From assembly GCF_000612725.1 (NCBI RefSeq), contig NZ_HG964462.1, positions 62,001-126,000 on the forward strand: DNA of 64,000 nt. The letters run 5' to 3'. The notes beneath the pieces are model-generated. The model was given only the letters and a program-made list of their open reading frames with translations, was not told where the DNA came from and did no database searches. Source of the DNA: Mycolicibacterium austroafricanum (lineage in GTDB: Bacteria; Actinomycetota; Actinomycetes; Mycobacteriales; Mycobacteriaceae). Below, one piece after another: positions 48,270 to 57,665 of this stretch (position 1 is its first letter; each line of letters opens with the position of its first letter). The position numbers and the translations under genes were made by a program.

Positions 48270-48635
48270 TCAGCCGCGGCGGGCCTGCAGCTGGGCCATC
48301 CAGTCCGACGGGACCCGGCCGCGCGGCCCCGGCGCCGTCTCGTCGGCCGGTCGGCTCTGCGGCGCGGCGAGTTCGGGTCCGTCGTAGTACGCGCCGGTGT
48401 CGAAATTCCAGAACCAGTCCTCGCCAGGCTCGAACGAGCGGATGACGGGATGGCCGGTGGCGCGCCAGTGCGCCGACGCGTGCCTCTCCAGGGAGTCATC
48501 GCAGCAACCGATGTGGCCGCACGCGGCGCACCGTCGCAGATGCACCCACCAGCCCCCGTCCGCGTCACACTCGACGCAACCGGTGCCGCTAGGCGGAACC
48601 GTGGGATCAACCATGCCGTCCGGGGCGTCGCTCAC
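48270..48635 (-). CDS. UBP-type zinc finger protein
   Basis: A 121-residue protein with a UBP-type zinc finger: Cys20, Cys23, Cys36, Cys39, Cys44 and His52, His56, His62 (GCVECDADGG, RCAACGHIGCC, RHASAHWRATGH). Eukaryotic members bind free ubiquitin tails; bacteria lack ubiquitin, so the role here is unknown. The C-terminus is Pro/Arg-rich. GTG at 48635 is chosen. It is divergent from the first SRPBCC gene. Confidence 0.88.
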   Translation of the reverse strand: MSDAPDGMVDPTVPPSGTGCVECDADGGWWVHLRRCAACGHIGCCDDSLERHASAHWRATGHPVIRSFEPGEDWFWNFDTGAYYDGPELAAPQSRPADETAPGPRGRVPSDWMAQLQARRG

Positions 48636-48706
48636 GACCGCGAGCCTACGACGACAGTCCGGGGCTCTCGATCCGAATGGCTACGTCGGTGGTCTATGGT
48701 CGCGCC

Positions 48707-49147
48707 ATGGCAACCAAGGATTCCCGCGAGGTCGTGATCGAAGCAACACCCGAGCAGATCCTCGACGTCATAGCCGACGTCGAAGCGACGCCCACCTGGT
48801 CGCCCCAGTACCAGAAGGCAGAGATCCTTGATCGCTACGACAATGGCAGGCCCAAACAGGTCAGGATGACGGTCAAGGCCGCCGGCCTGACCGACGAGCA
48901 GGTCATCGAATACACCTGGGGTGACAACGAAGTCAGCTGGACGCTGGTCTCGGCCACCCAGCTCAAGGCCCAGGATGCCGGTTACACGCTCACACCCGCC
49001 GGCGACAAGACCAAGGTGAAGTTCGACATCGCGATCGACCTGTCCGTCCCGCTGCCCGGTTTCATCATCAAGCGCACCATCAAGGGCGGCGTCGAGACCG
49101 CCACCGAAGGCCTGCGCAAACAGGTGCTGAAGGTCATCAAGGGCTGA
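48707..49147 (+). CDS. SRPBCC (START/polyketide-cyclase-like) protein 1
   Basis: A 146-residue single SRPBCC domain, which forms a deep hydrophobic cavity for a lipid-like ligand: REVVIEATPEQILDVIADVEATPTWSP, then DRYDNGRPKQVRMTVK and PGFIIKRTIKGGVETATEGL. No catalytic residue is evident. ATG 48707 is 6 nt from TATGGT (48695-48700): leaderless. First of three tandem paralogues in the region equivalent to Rv0854-Rv0857. Confidence 0.88.
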   Translation: MATKDSREVVIEATPEQILDVIADVEATPTWSPQYQKAEILDRYDNGRPKQVRMTVKAAGLTDEQVIEYTWGDNEVSWTLVSATQLKAQDAGYTLTPAGDKTKVKFDIAIDLSVPLPGFIIKRTIKGGVETATEGLRKQVLKVIKG

Positions 49148-49274
49148 ACCGCCACACCGTGGAAGGCGCCGATCCGGCGCAGCAGGCAGCGCCGGTCGTC
49201 CGGACCGCTTGGTCATAGACGTTAGCTGCAAAATGCGCTCCGCGAGGCCGGTTGGGTGACTAGTATTTGCCGGT

Positions 49275-49715
49275 ATGGCCGTGCGCGCTTCCAGCGAGGT
49301 GGTGATCGAGGCTCCACCGGAGGCGATCCTCGACGCCCTGGCCGATATCGAGGCGGTGGCTTCGTGGTCCTCACTGCACAAGGACGCCGAGGTCGTGGAT
49401 CGCTATCCCGACGGTCGCCCGCACCACGTCAAGGCGACCGTCAAGATCATGGGGCTGACCGACAAGGAATTCCTGGAGTACCACTGGGGCGACGACTGGG
49501 TGGTGTGGGACGCCGAGCGGACGTCGCGGCAGCGCTGCCAGCACGGTGAGTACAACCTGACGTCGGTGGGGGAGCAGCGAACCCGGGTTCGTTTCGACCT
49601 GCTTCTCGACCTGGCGGCGCCGTACCCCGGGTTCCTGGTCAAGCGCGCCAAGAAGATGGTGCTCGATATCGCGCTGCAGAACCTGCGCCAACGCGTCCTG
49701 GCCGGCGCGGAGTAG
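49275..49715 (+). CDS. SRPBCC protein 2
   Basis: A 146-residue paralogue of its upstream neighbour with the same architecture: SSEVVIEAPPEAILDALADI, VVDRYPDGRPHHVKATV and PYPGFLVKRAKKMVLDIAL. ATG at 49275 is 8 nt from TAGTAT (49261-49266), consistent with leaderless translation. Ligand unknown. Confidence 0.86.
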   Translation: MAVRASSEVVIEAPPEAILDALADIEAVASWSSLHKDAEVVDRYPDGRPHHVKATVKIMGLTDKEFLEYHWGDDWVVWDAERTSRQRCQHGEYNLTSVGEQRTRVRFDLLLDLAAPYPGFLVKRAKKMVLDIALQNLRQRVLAGAE

Positions 49716-49723
49716 CGGCGTTC

Positions 49724-50170
49724 GTGGCGATTCGGGCGTCGCGCGAGGTTCTCATCGAGGCGCCGCGGGACGCAGTCATGGAGGCGCTGGCCGATGTCGG
49801 CGCGTTGCCGTCGTACTCGTCGATGCACAAGCGTGCCGAGGTGATGGACCGCTATCCGGACGGTCGGCCCCACCATGTTCGGGTCAAGATCCGGCTGCTC
49901 GGTCTGGTCGACACCGAGATCCTCGAATACCGTTGGGGCCCGGATTGGTTGGTGTGGGACGCGCAGCCGACGTCGCAGCAGTACGCGCAACACGTGGAGT
50001 ACCGGCTGAGCTCCGACGACCACGGCGAGTGCACCCGGGTGCGCATCGACATCACCGTCGAGCCTGTGGTGCCGATTCCCGAGTTCCTTATCCGACGGGC
50101 GTGCGGTGGTGTGCTCGACGCGGCCACGACCGGGCTACGGGAGCTGGCGCTGCGCGACGCCGGCACCTAG
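49724..50170 (+). CDS. SRPBCC protein 3
   Basis: A 148-residue paralogue: SREVLIEAPRDAVMEALADV, RYPDGRPHHVRVKIRLLGL, and PIPEFLIRRACGGVLDAAT. GTG at 49724 is 8 nt after the previous stop, so it is probably co-transcribed with protein 2. It is convergent with dapC and overlaps it by 4 nt. Confidence 0.86.
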   Translation: MAIRASREVLIEAPRDAVMEALADVGALPSYSSMHKRAEVMDRYPDGRPHHVRVKIRLLGLVDTEILEYRWGPDWLVWDAQPTSQQYAQHVEYRLSSDDHGECTRVRIDITVEPVVPIPEFLIRRACGGVLDAATTGLRELALRDAGT

Positions 50171-51342
50171 CGGGAACGCGGTAAGGCCCGGAGTCGCCGG
50201 ATCGCCTCGTCCAGGGTGTCCTCGCGTTTGCAGAAGGCGAAGCGCACCAGGTGTTTCCACTCCTCTGCGTGCCCGGCCGCAGGGTCGCAGAACGCCGACA
50301 TCGGGATCGCCGCCACCCCGACTCTCTCGGGCAACTCCGCGCAGAACGCCGCGCTGTCGGTGAATCCCAGCGGACGGGGATCGACGCACAGGAAGTACGT
50401 CCCGAAACTGTCGTGCACCTCGAAGCCGATGTCGCTCAACGCCGAACCGAGCCTGTCCCGCCGGGACTGGAAGGACGCGCACAGCGCGTCCACCCACGCG
50501 TCCTCGGTGGCCAGCGCGTGTGCGACCGCAGGCTGGAACGGCGCACCGCCGACATAACTGAGGTACTGCTTGGCCGCACGTACGCCGGCGATGAGATCGC
50601 TTGGCCCGCAGGCCCACCCGATCTTCCATCCGGTGACGTTGAACATCTTGCCCGCGCTGGAAATGGTGATCGTGCGTCCGGCCATGCCCGGATAATCGGC
50701 CAGTGGCCGGTGTCGCCTGCCGTCGAAGACCAGATGTTCGTAGACCTCGTCGGTGATCACCAGCAGGTCGGCCGAGATGGCAAGCTCTGCCACGGCGCGA
50801 AGTTCGTCGTCGCTGGCCACCGAACCGGTGGGATTGTGTGGTGAGTTGAGGATCAACGCCCGCGTCTTCGGGGTCACCGCGCGCCGCAGTCCCTCGACGT
50901 CGATCGCGAAACCCCGACCGTCACGAACCATCGGGACCGCGCGCCGGTGGCATCCGGCCATCGCGATGACGGGGGAGTACGAGTCGTAGAAGGGTTCGAT
51001 CAGCAGAACCTCGGAGTCGGGTTCCACGAGACCGAGGATCGCCGCGGCGATGGCCTCGGTGGCGCCGACGGTGACGAGCACCTCGGTGTCCGGGTCGTAT
51101 TCGCTTCCGTAACGCCGCCTGCGCTGATCGGCGATGGCCTGACGCAGCGGCGCGATGCCCAGGCCTGGCGGGTACTGGTTGACTCCCTCGGCGATGGCGT
51201 TCTCCGCGGCCTTGAGCATCGCCGGGGGTCCGTCTTCGTCGGGGAATCCCTGCCCGAGGTTCACCGCGCCGACCCGGGCTGCCAACGCCGACATCTCGGC
51301 GAAGATGGTCACCGCGTAAGGCTGTAGGCGTCGCACCGTCAC
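50167..51342 (-). CDS. dapC: N-succinyldiaminopimelate aminotransferase DapC
   Basis: A 391-residue class I PLP aminotransferase in lysine/mDAP synthesis. The PLP lysine is in SSAGKMFNVTGWKIGW, with VTVGATEAIAAAILGLVEP for the phosphate and LNSPHNPTGSVAS, the conserved Asn-Pro loop. GTG 51342 is preceded by TAGGCT (51356-51351) at 8 nt, and the longer frame upstream is not needed. It sits beside the Old Yellow Enzyme gene, transcribed away from it. Confidence 0.93.
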   Translation of the reverse strand: MTVRRLQPYAVTIFAEMSALAARVGAVNLGQGFPDEDGPPAMLKAAENAIAEGVNQYPPGLGIAPLRQAIADQRRRRYGSEYDPDTEVLVTVGATEAIAAAILGLVEPDSEVLLIEPFYDSYSPVIAMAGCHRRAVPMVRDGRGFAIDVEGLRRAVTPKTRALILNSPHNPTGSVASDDELRAVAELAISADLLVITDEVYEHLVFDGRRHRPLADYPGMAGRTITISSAGKMFNVTGWKIGWACGPSDLIAGVRAAKQYLSYVGGAPFQPAVAHALATEDAWVDALCASFQSRRDRLGSALSDIGFEVHDSFGTYFLCVDPRPLGFTDSAAFCAELPERVGVAAIPMSAFCDPAAGHAEEWKHLVRFAFCKREDTLDEAIRRLRALPRSR

Positions 51343-51478
51343 GGTGTCGAAGCCTAACGGGGTGGGCTCCCGTGGTGCGCTACTCCGATGTCGTCGGGCA
51401 TGTGCCCCCGGCGCGCAGGAATGCGTCGTCGACACGAATGCCGGGAATGAATCCGGATCGACGGGTGCTGATTGCGAC

Positions 51479-52585
51479 ATGGCTTTCACCCTCGGCGCAG
51501 GCTCCGCTCTGCTGAAACCCATCCAGGTCGGTGGCGTCACTGCCGAGAACCGAATCTTCATGGCGCCGTTGACCAGATCACGCGCCGACGCGGACGGCAC
51601 GCCGTCGTCGCTGGCCGCCCAGTACTACGCGCAGCGCGCCGAAGCCGGTCTGATCATCAGCGAGGCTACCGCCGTCTGTGAGCAGGCCAACGGCGCATAT
51701 CTGAACACCCCTGGTCTGTACACCGACAGACAGCAGGAGGCGTGGGCCGAGATCGCCTCGGCGGTACACGGCGCCGGCGGGAAGATGTTCGTCCAGCTTT
51801 GGCACGTCGGGCGCATGGCCCACCCCGAGATCAGTGGATTCGAGAATGTGGGCCCGTCGCCCATAGCCGCCGATCTGGTGACGCACACGCCCTCCGGGAA
51901 GAAGCAGTTGCCCGTGCCGCGCGCGCTGACGGCCGCAGAGATCGCAGAAATCATCGGACAGTTCCGTGCCGCCGCTCGGCGCGCCGTCGACGCCGGTATG
52001 GACGGTGTCGAAATCCATTCGGCCAATGGATATCTGCTCCACGAGTTCCTCTCCGAAGTGGTGAACCAGCGCACCGATGCCTACGGCGGATCGCCGCAGA
52101 ACAGGGCCCGGTTCACCGCCGAAGTCGTCGAAGCCGTCGCCGCCGAGATCGGTCCGGAACGCGTCGGGCTGCGCATCTCGCCCGGGAACAACGCAGGGGA
52201 CATGACCGAGGTCGACCAGATCAGCGCGTACGAACTGCTTCTGTGCCGCATCGCGTCGCTGAACATCGCCTACCTGCATGTGGTCAGTGAACCCTCAGCT
52301 CCCGCATTCGCCGCGATCCGGACGCAATGGGAGGGCACGTTGGTGCTCAACACCCCGCGCGACGTCGATACCGACTTCGCGGAGCTGGAGAACCTGGCCA
52401 CCTGGGGCGTGATCAGCGCCGCCGCCGTTGGGCGGGCCTTTCTCGCCAACCCGGACCTGGTCCAACGCCTGACCTCAGGCGCCGAGCTCAACGAACCCGA
52501 TGTGGCGACGTTCTATGCCCCGGGGCCGGCCGGCTATATCGACTACCCGACGCTCGATGAGCTTGCGGAGCCGCAGTCGGCGTAA
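51479..52585 (+). CDS. Old Yellow Enzyme-family alkene reductase
   Basis: A 368-residue FMN TIM-barrel reductase of activated alkenes. Signatures: GVTAENRIFMAPLTRSRA at the N-terminus, MFVQLWHVGRMAHPE, the DGVEIHSANGYLLHEFLSEVVN substrate/FMN loop (His and Asn for substrate binding), and late GVISAAAVGRAFLANPD. ATG at 51479. No obvious partner; likely detoxifying or secondary metabolism. Confidence 0.9.
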   Translation: MAFTLGAGSALLKPIQVGGVTAENRIFMAPLTRSRADADGTPSSLAAQYYAQRAEAGLIISEATAVCEQANGAYLNTPGLYTDRQQEAWAEIASAVHGAGGKMFVQLWHVGRMAHPEISGFENVGPSPIAADLVTHTPSGKKQLPVPRALTAAEIAEIIGQFRAAARRAVDAGMDGVEIHSANGYLLHEFLSEVVNQRTDAYGGSPQNRARFTAEVVEAVAAEIGPERVGLRISPGNNAGDMTEVDQISAYELLLCRIASLNIAYLHVVSEPSAPAFAAIRTQWEGTLVLNTPRDVDTDFAELENLATWGVISAAAVGRAFLANPDLVQRLTSGAELNEPDVATFYAPGPAGYIDYPTLDELAEPQSA

Positions 52586-52632
52586 CTGTTACGTCAGGTG
52601 TGTGACCGCGCAAGCATGGGAACACCCCGCGC

Positions 52633-52821
52633 ATGGCTACCTACCGCGTTCTGAATCCCAGGGGTGACGTCGTCGACACCAAAGACATCGAGAGCGCCGA
52701 CGACGCGCACGCCTGGTTCGTCGATCAGAAGGCCGACAACTCCGAGCTGGGCTGGCGCATGGAGGTCGAGCACGACGGCGAGTGGTCGTTCTTCGACGAC
52801 ACCGAGGGCTCCCCGGACTAG
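52633..52821 (+). CDS. Small conserved protein (62 aa)
   Basis: A 62-residue protein that looks complete and folded: RVLNPRGDVVDTKDIESADD, WFVDQKADNSELGWRMEVE, HDGEWSFFDDTEGS. It is acidic with a regular beta-like pattern and no signal or membrane helix. ATG at 52633. No function can be assigned. It lies in the gap before fadA. Confidence 0.75.
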   Translation: MATYRVLNPRGDVVDTKDIESADDAHAWFVDQKADNSELGWRMEVEHDGEWSFFDDTEGSPD

Positions 52822-53020
52822 CACGCCGGAACCGCGAGCAGACGCATACGCGGACGATCTGCGGCTGGATCGTGCGAGTCTGTGTCTGCTCGCCCTACAA
52901 CCGTTTCTCCAGACTGCCCCAACCAAGCGGTTGGGCGAGGCTGCTAGCATCGCGCACAGAGGAGCAGCCTCCCCGCGGGTCGAGAATCCGCGAAACCCCT
53001 GAACAGGACCTGGAGAACAC

Positions 53021-54232
53021 ATGTCCGAAGAAGCCTTCATCTACGAAGCGATCCGCACCCCCCGCGGCAAGCAGAGAAACGGCGCCCTGAACGAGATCAA
53101 GCCGGTCAACCTTGTCGTCGGCCTGATCGACGAGATGCGCGTCCGCTTCCCTGACCTCGACGAGAACCTGATCAGCGACCTCATTCTGGGTTGCGTCTCG
53201 CCCGTCGGTGACCAGGGCGGAGACATCGCCCGCACCGCCGGCCTGGTGGCCGGCCTGCCGGACACCACCGGTGGCTTCCAGCTCAACCGGTTCTGCGCCT
53301 CCGGCCTGGAAGCGGTCAACCTGGGCGCCCAGAAGGTGCGGTCGGGCTGGGACGACCTGGTGCTCGCCGGCGGCGTGGAGTCGATGAGCCGCGTCCCGAT
53401 GGGGTCCGACGGCGGCGCCTGGGCCGGCGATCCCGAGACCAACTACCGGATCGGGTTCGTCCCACAGGGCATCGGCGCGGACCTGATCGCCACCATCGAG
53501 GGCTTCTCCCGCGAGGACGTCGACGCCTACGCGGCGCGGTCGCAGGAGCGTGCCGCGGCAGCCTGGGCGGGCGGCTACTTCGCCAAGTCCGTGGTGCCGG
53601 TCAAGGATCAGAACGGCCTGGTCGTGCTGGACCATGACGAGCACATGCGTCCCGGTTCCACCGTGGAGAGCCTGGGCAAGCTCAAGACCGCGTTCGACGG
53701 TATCGGCGCGATGGGCGGCTTCGACGATGTGGCGCTGCAGAAGTACCACTTCGTCGAGAAGATCAACCACGTCCACACCGGCGGGAACAGCTCGGGCATC
53801 GTCGACGGCGCCGCCCTGCTGCTCATCGGCAGCGAGGCCGCGGGCAAGTCGCAGGGGCTGACCCCGCGGGCGCGCATCGTCGCCACCGCGACCAGCGGCG
53901 CCGATCCGGTCATCATGCTGACCGGTCCGACCCCGGCCACCCAGAAGGTGCTCGACCGGGCCGGGCTGACCGTCGACGACATCGACCTGTTCGAACTGAA
54001 CGAGGCCTTCGCCTCGGTGGTGCTCAAGTTCCAGAAGGATCTGAACATCCCGGACGAGAAGCTCAACGTCAACGGTGGCGCCATCGCGATGGGTCACCCG
54101 CTGGGCGCCACCGGCGCCATGATCACCGGAACCATGGTCGACGAGCTCGAGCGTCGTGGCGCGAAGCGTGCGCTGATGACGCTGTGTGTCGGCGGCGGCA
54201 TGGGCGTGGCCACCATCATCGAGCGAGTCTGA
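53021..54232 (+). CDS. fadA: Acetyl-CoA acyltransferase (thiolase) FadA
   Basis: A 403-residue thiolase performing the last step of fatty-acid beta-oxidation. The nucleophilic Cys92 lies in NRFCASGLEAVN, with the late NGGAIAMGHPLGATGAM His and CVGGGMGV Cys of the triad. It precedes fadB by 15 nt and would form the trifunctional FadAB complex. Confidence 0.95.
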   Translation: MSEEAFIYEAIRTPRGKQRNGALNEIKPVNLVVGLIDEMRVRFPDLDENLISDLILGCVSPVGDQGGDIARTAGLVAGLPDTTGGFQLNRFCASGLEAVNLGAQKVRSGWDDLVLAGGVESMSRVPMGSDGGAWAGDPETNYRIGFVPQGIGADLIATIEGFSREDVDAYAARSQERAAAAWAGGYFAKSVVPVKDQNGLVVLDHDEHMRPGSTVESLGKLKTAFDGIGAMGGFDDVALQKYHFVEKINHVHTGGNSSGIVDGAALLLIGSEAAGKSQGLTPRARIVATATSGADPVIMLTGPTPATQKVLDRAGLTVDDIDLFELNEAFASVVLKFQKDLNIPDEKLNVNGGAIAMGHPLGATGAMITGTMVDELERRGAKRALMTLCVGGGMGVATIIERV

Positions 54233-54247
54233 GGAGCCTGAGAAACC

Positions 54248-56395
54248 ATGGCAGAGAACACTATTCAGTGGGACAAGGATGCCGACGGCATCGTCACCCT
54301 GACGCTGGACGACCCGACCGGTTCGGCCAACGTGATGAACGAGCACTACAAGGAATCCATGCACAACGCCGTGGAAAAACTTGTAGCAGAGAAGGAGTCG
54401 ATCACCGGTGTGGTGATCGCCAGCGCCAAGAAGACGTTCTTCGCCGGCGGTGACCTCAAGGTCATGATGAACGTCGGACCGGACAACGCCGCCGAGTCGT
54501 TCGCCGAGGTGGAGTTCATCAAGGCCGACCTGCGCAAGCTGGAGACCCTGGGCAAGCCGGTGGTGGCCGCGATCAACGGTGCGGCGCTCGGCGGCGGCCT
54601 GGAGATCGCGCTGGCCTGTCATCACCGCATCGCCGCCGACACCAAGGGTGTGGTCATCGGCCTGCCCGAGGTCACCCTGGGCCTGCTGCCCGGTGGTGGC
54701 GGCGTCGCCCGCACCGTCCGCATGTTCGGCATTCAGAAGGCCTTCATGGAGATCCTGAGCCAGGGCACCCGCTTCAAGCCGGGCAAGGCCAAGGAGATCG
54801 GGCTGGTCGACGAATTGGTCGGCAGCGTCGAGGAATTGATTCCGGCGGCCAAGGCATGGATCAAGGCCAATCCCGAGGCGCACACCCAGCCGTGGGACCA
54901 GAAGGGCTACAAGATGCCCGGCGGCACCCCGAGCAGCCCTGGCCTGGCGTCGATCCTGCCGTCGTTCCCGGCGCTGCTGAAGAAGCAGCTCAAGGGTGCG
55001 CCGATGCCGGCGCCGCGCGCCATCCTCGACGCGGCTGTCGAAGGCGCGCAGGTCGACTTCGACACCGCCACCCGCATCGAGAGCCGGTACTTCGTCACTC
55101 TGGTCACCGGCCAGACCGCCAAGAACATGATCCAGGCGTTCTTCCTCGACCTGCAGGCCATCAACGGCGGCGCGTCGCGGCCGGACGGTATCGCCAAGCA
55201 GGAGATCAAGAAGATCGGTGTGCTGGGCGCGGGCATGATGGGCGCCGGCATCGCCTACGTCTCGGCCAAGGCCGGCTACGACGTGGTCCTCAAGGACGTC
55301 ACGCTCGAAGCCGCCCAGAAGGGCAAGGCGTACTCGGAGAAGATCGAGGCCAAGGCGCTCGAGCGGGGTCGCACCACGAAAGAGAAGTCCGACGCGCTGC
55401 TGGCCCGGATCACTCCGACCGCCGATGCCGCGGACCTCAAGGGTGTCGACTTCGTGATCGAGGCCGTCTTCGAGAACCAGGAACTCAAGCACAAGGTGTT
55501 CGGCGAGATCGAGGACATCGTCGAGCCGAATGCGTTGCTGGGGTCGAACACCTCCACGCTGCCGATCACCGGTCTGGCGACCGGGGTGAAGCGCCAGGAG
55601 GACTTCATCGGCATCCACTTCTTCAGCCCCGTCGACAAGATGCCGCTGGTGGAGATCATCAAGGGCGAGAAGACTTCTGACGAGGCGCTGGCCCGGGTGT
55701 TCGACTACACCCTGGCCATCGGCAAGACCCCGATCGTGGTCAACGACAGCCGCGGCTTCTTCACCTCTCGTGTCATCGGCACCTTCGTCAACGAGGCGCT
55801 GGCGATGCTGGGCGAGGGTGTGCCCGCGGCCAGCATCGAACAGGCCGGTTCGCAGGCCGGCTACCCGGCGGCTCCGCTGCAGCTCTCGGACGAACTCAAC
55901 CTGGAGCTCATGCAGAAGATCGCCAACGAGACCCGCAAGGCGACCGAGGCTGCCGGCGGTACCTACGAACCGCACCCGGCCGAGTTGGTAGTCAACAAGA
56001 TGATCGAGATCGGTCGTCCTTCGCGGCTCAAGGGTGCCGGCTTCTACTCTTACGTCGACGGCAAGCGCGTCGGCCTGTGGGAGGGCCTGGCCGAGACGTT
56101 CGGCTCGGACAACGCCGGTATTCCATTGCAGGACATGATCGACCGCATGCTGTTCGCCGAGGCGTTGGAAACCCAGAAGTGCCTCGACGAGGGCGTTCTC
56201 ACCTCGACCGCCGATGCCAATATCGGCTCGATCATGGGGATCGGCTACCCGCCGTACACGGGTGGGTCGGCGCAGTTCATCGTCGGTTACCAGGGTGAAC
56301 TGGGCGTGGGCAAGGAAGCCTTCGTGGCCCGCGCCAAGGAGCTGGCCGCCAAGTACGGCGAGCGGTTCAACCCGCCGGCGTCGCTGACGTCCTGA
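54248..56395 (+). CDS. fadB: FadB, enoyl-CoA hydratase/3-hydroxyacyl-CoA dehydrogenase
   Basis: A 715-residue two-domain enzyme. The N-terminal crotonase domain (about 1-280) has INGAALGGGLEIALACHHRI and GLPEVTLGLLPGGGG; the C-terminal dehydrogenase has the NAD motif GVLGAGMMGAGIAYVSAKAG and HFFSPVDKMPLVEII. It hydrates and oxidises acyl-CoAs before FadA thiolysis. The operon ends at a 14-bp terminator 15 nt after its stop. Confidence 0.96.
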   Translation: MAENTIQWDKDADGIVTLTLDDPTGSANVMNEHYKESMHNAVEKLVAEKESITGVVIASAKKTFFAGGDLKVMMNVGPDNAAESFAEVEFIKADLRKLETLGKPVVAAINGAALGGGLEIALACHHRIAADTKGVVIGLPEVTLGLLPGGGGVARTVRMFGIQKAFMEILSQGTRFKPGKAKEIGLVDELVGSVEELIPAAKAWIKANPEAHTQPWDQKGYKMPGGTPSSPGLASILPSFPALLKKQLKGAPMPAPRAILDAAVEGAQVDFDTATRIESRYFVTLVTGQTAKNMIQAFFLDLQAINGGASRPDGIAKQEIKKIGVLGAGMMGAGIAYVSAKAGYDVVLKDVTLEAAQKGKAYSEKIEAKALERGRTTKEKSDALLARITPTADAADLKGVDFVIEAVFENQELKHKVFGEIEDIVEPNALLGSNTSTLPITGLATGVKRQEDFIGIHFFSPVDKMPLVEIIKGEKTSDEALARVFDYTLAIGKTPIVVNDSRGFFTSRVIGTFVNEALAMLGEGVPAASIEQAGSQAGYPAAPLQLSDELNLELMQKIANETRKATEAAGGTYEPHPAELVVNKMIEIGRPSRLKGAGFYSYVDGKRVGLWEGLAETFGSDNAGIPLQDMIDRMLFAEALETQKCLDEGVLTSTADANIGSIMGIGYPPYTGGSAQFIVGYQGELGVGKEAFVARAKELAAKYGERFNPPASLTS

Positions 56396-56410
56396 TAGCA
56401 GAAAGTCATG

Positions 56411-56442
56411 AGGTGCCCCCGGCTCGCGAGCCGGGGGCACCT
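56411..56442. terminator. 14-bp perfect hairpin terminator after fadB
   Basis: AGGTGCCCCCGGCT (56411-56424) pairs perfectly with AGCCGGGGGCACCT (56429-56442) around a 4-nt loop, followed by TCGTTTGC. It is the clear end of the fadAB operon. Confidence 0.88.
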
Positions 56443-56485
56443 TCGTTTGCGCTGAGTTCCGCGGTCGCGGATAGTCAGCATCGAC

Positions 56486-57607
56486 GTGAACACCTCGCAG
56501 ATATGGCAGGAACTCGACCGGCAGGTGACCGCGGGCCGGATCCCGGGTTACGTGGCGGCCGTCCGCCGCGCCGGCATTGGGGAGGTGCACGCCTCCGGGC
56601 GACTGTCGTTCGACGCCGGCGCCCCGGCGATGTTGTGCGACACCCCGTTCCGGATCACGTCGGTGGGCAAGCCGGTCGGTGCCGCGCTCACGCTGGCGCT
56701 GATCGAGGACGGCGTACTCGGCCTGCACGATGAGATCTGCCGGTGGTTACCGGAATTCGCTGAGCCTGCAGTGCTGCGCGAAGTCACCGGGCCGCTGTCG
56801 GACACCGGTCCCGCGGACCGGCCGATAACGGTGTTCCACCTGCTGGCCATGACGGCGGGTTGGGGCGTGCTGCTGCAGGACTGCCCTCTGCAGTCCGCAA
56901 TCGACGAACGTGAGATCGGCTCGGGACCGGTGCCCCCGCAGATGACCGGCGACGAGTTCGTCCGCCGGCTCGCCGAACTGCCGCTGGCGTTCCAGCCCGG
57001 CGCCGGATGGCTTTACGACACCCCGGTCAAGGTGCTCAGCGTGCTCCTTGCCCGCGCGGCCGGTATGCCGCTGGGAGACGTGCTGGCTCAGCGTCTGACC
57101 CAGCCGCTCGGCATGGCCGATACCGGCTTCTGGGCCGATGCGGATCGTTTGCCCGCGCGGTACCGGCCGGTGGGAGACGGCGTCGAAGACATCGAACTGC
57201 CCGACGGCGCCTTTGTCCGGCCCCCGCTGTTCGAAGACCTCAGCTGTGGGCTGGTGTCCACCGCTCCGGACCTGCTGCGCTTCTTCTCGGCCATGGCCGA
57301 CGGAGGCGCGCCGGTCCTGCACCCCGAATCGGTGCGGCTGATGACGACCGATCAGTTGACCGTCGATCAGCGCATGCAGGGACTGCCGATCCTCGGACTG
57401 GGGGTGTCATGGGGGCTCGGCGTCGCCGTCGACGTCGAGGCGGTGTCGCCGTGGATGGCGCCGGGCCGCTGGGGCTGGACCGGCGGATCCGGAACGTCCG
57501 CCCACGTCCACCCGGACGGCTCGGTGGCCGTGTTTCTGTCTCAGCGCGAGCTCGCAGATGCTCAGGACGGGTTCGACGACTTCTGGGCGGCGGTCAGTGT
57601 CGGCTAG
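56486..57607 (+). CDS. Serine beta-lactamase-family hydrolase (class C-like)
   Basis: A 373-residue class C beta-lactamase/esterase-like protein. The SxxK motif is SVGK (Ser59-Lys62). The YxN position reads YDT (in GWLYDTPVK) instead of Tyr-X-Asn, and the KTG-like third motif is not evident beyond WGWTGGSGTSAHVH. No signal peptide: probably cytosolic esterase or peptidase. GTG at 56486. Confidence 0.85.
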   Translation: MNTSQIWQELDRQVTAGRIPGYVAAVRRAGIGEVHASGRLSFDAGAPAMLCDTPFRITSVGKPVGAALTLALIEDGVLGLHDEICRWLPEFAEPAVLREVTGPLSDTGPADRPITVFHLLAMTAGWGVLLQDCPLQSAIDEREIGSGPVPPQMTGDEFVRRLAELPLAFQPGAGWLYDTPVKVLSVLLARAAGMPLGDVLAQRLTQPLGMADTGFWADADRLPARYRPVGDGVEDIELPDGAFVRPPLFEDLSCGLVSTAPDLLRFFSAMADGGAPVLHPESVRLMTTDQLTVDQRMQGLPILGLGVSWGLGVAVDVEAVSPWMAPGRWGWTGGSGTSAHVHPDGSVAVFLSQRELADAQDGFDDFWAAVSVG

Positions 57608-57665
57608 CTGTCCTTCATAGGCCGATCACCCGCGACTGGGGGCTGGAGTGCCCGACAATGACACC

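Noticed and set aside
52895..56728. Very long minus-strand frame opposite fadA-fadB
   Set aside because: It mirrors the codon bias of the two clear genes on the plus strand and contains no domain.
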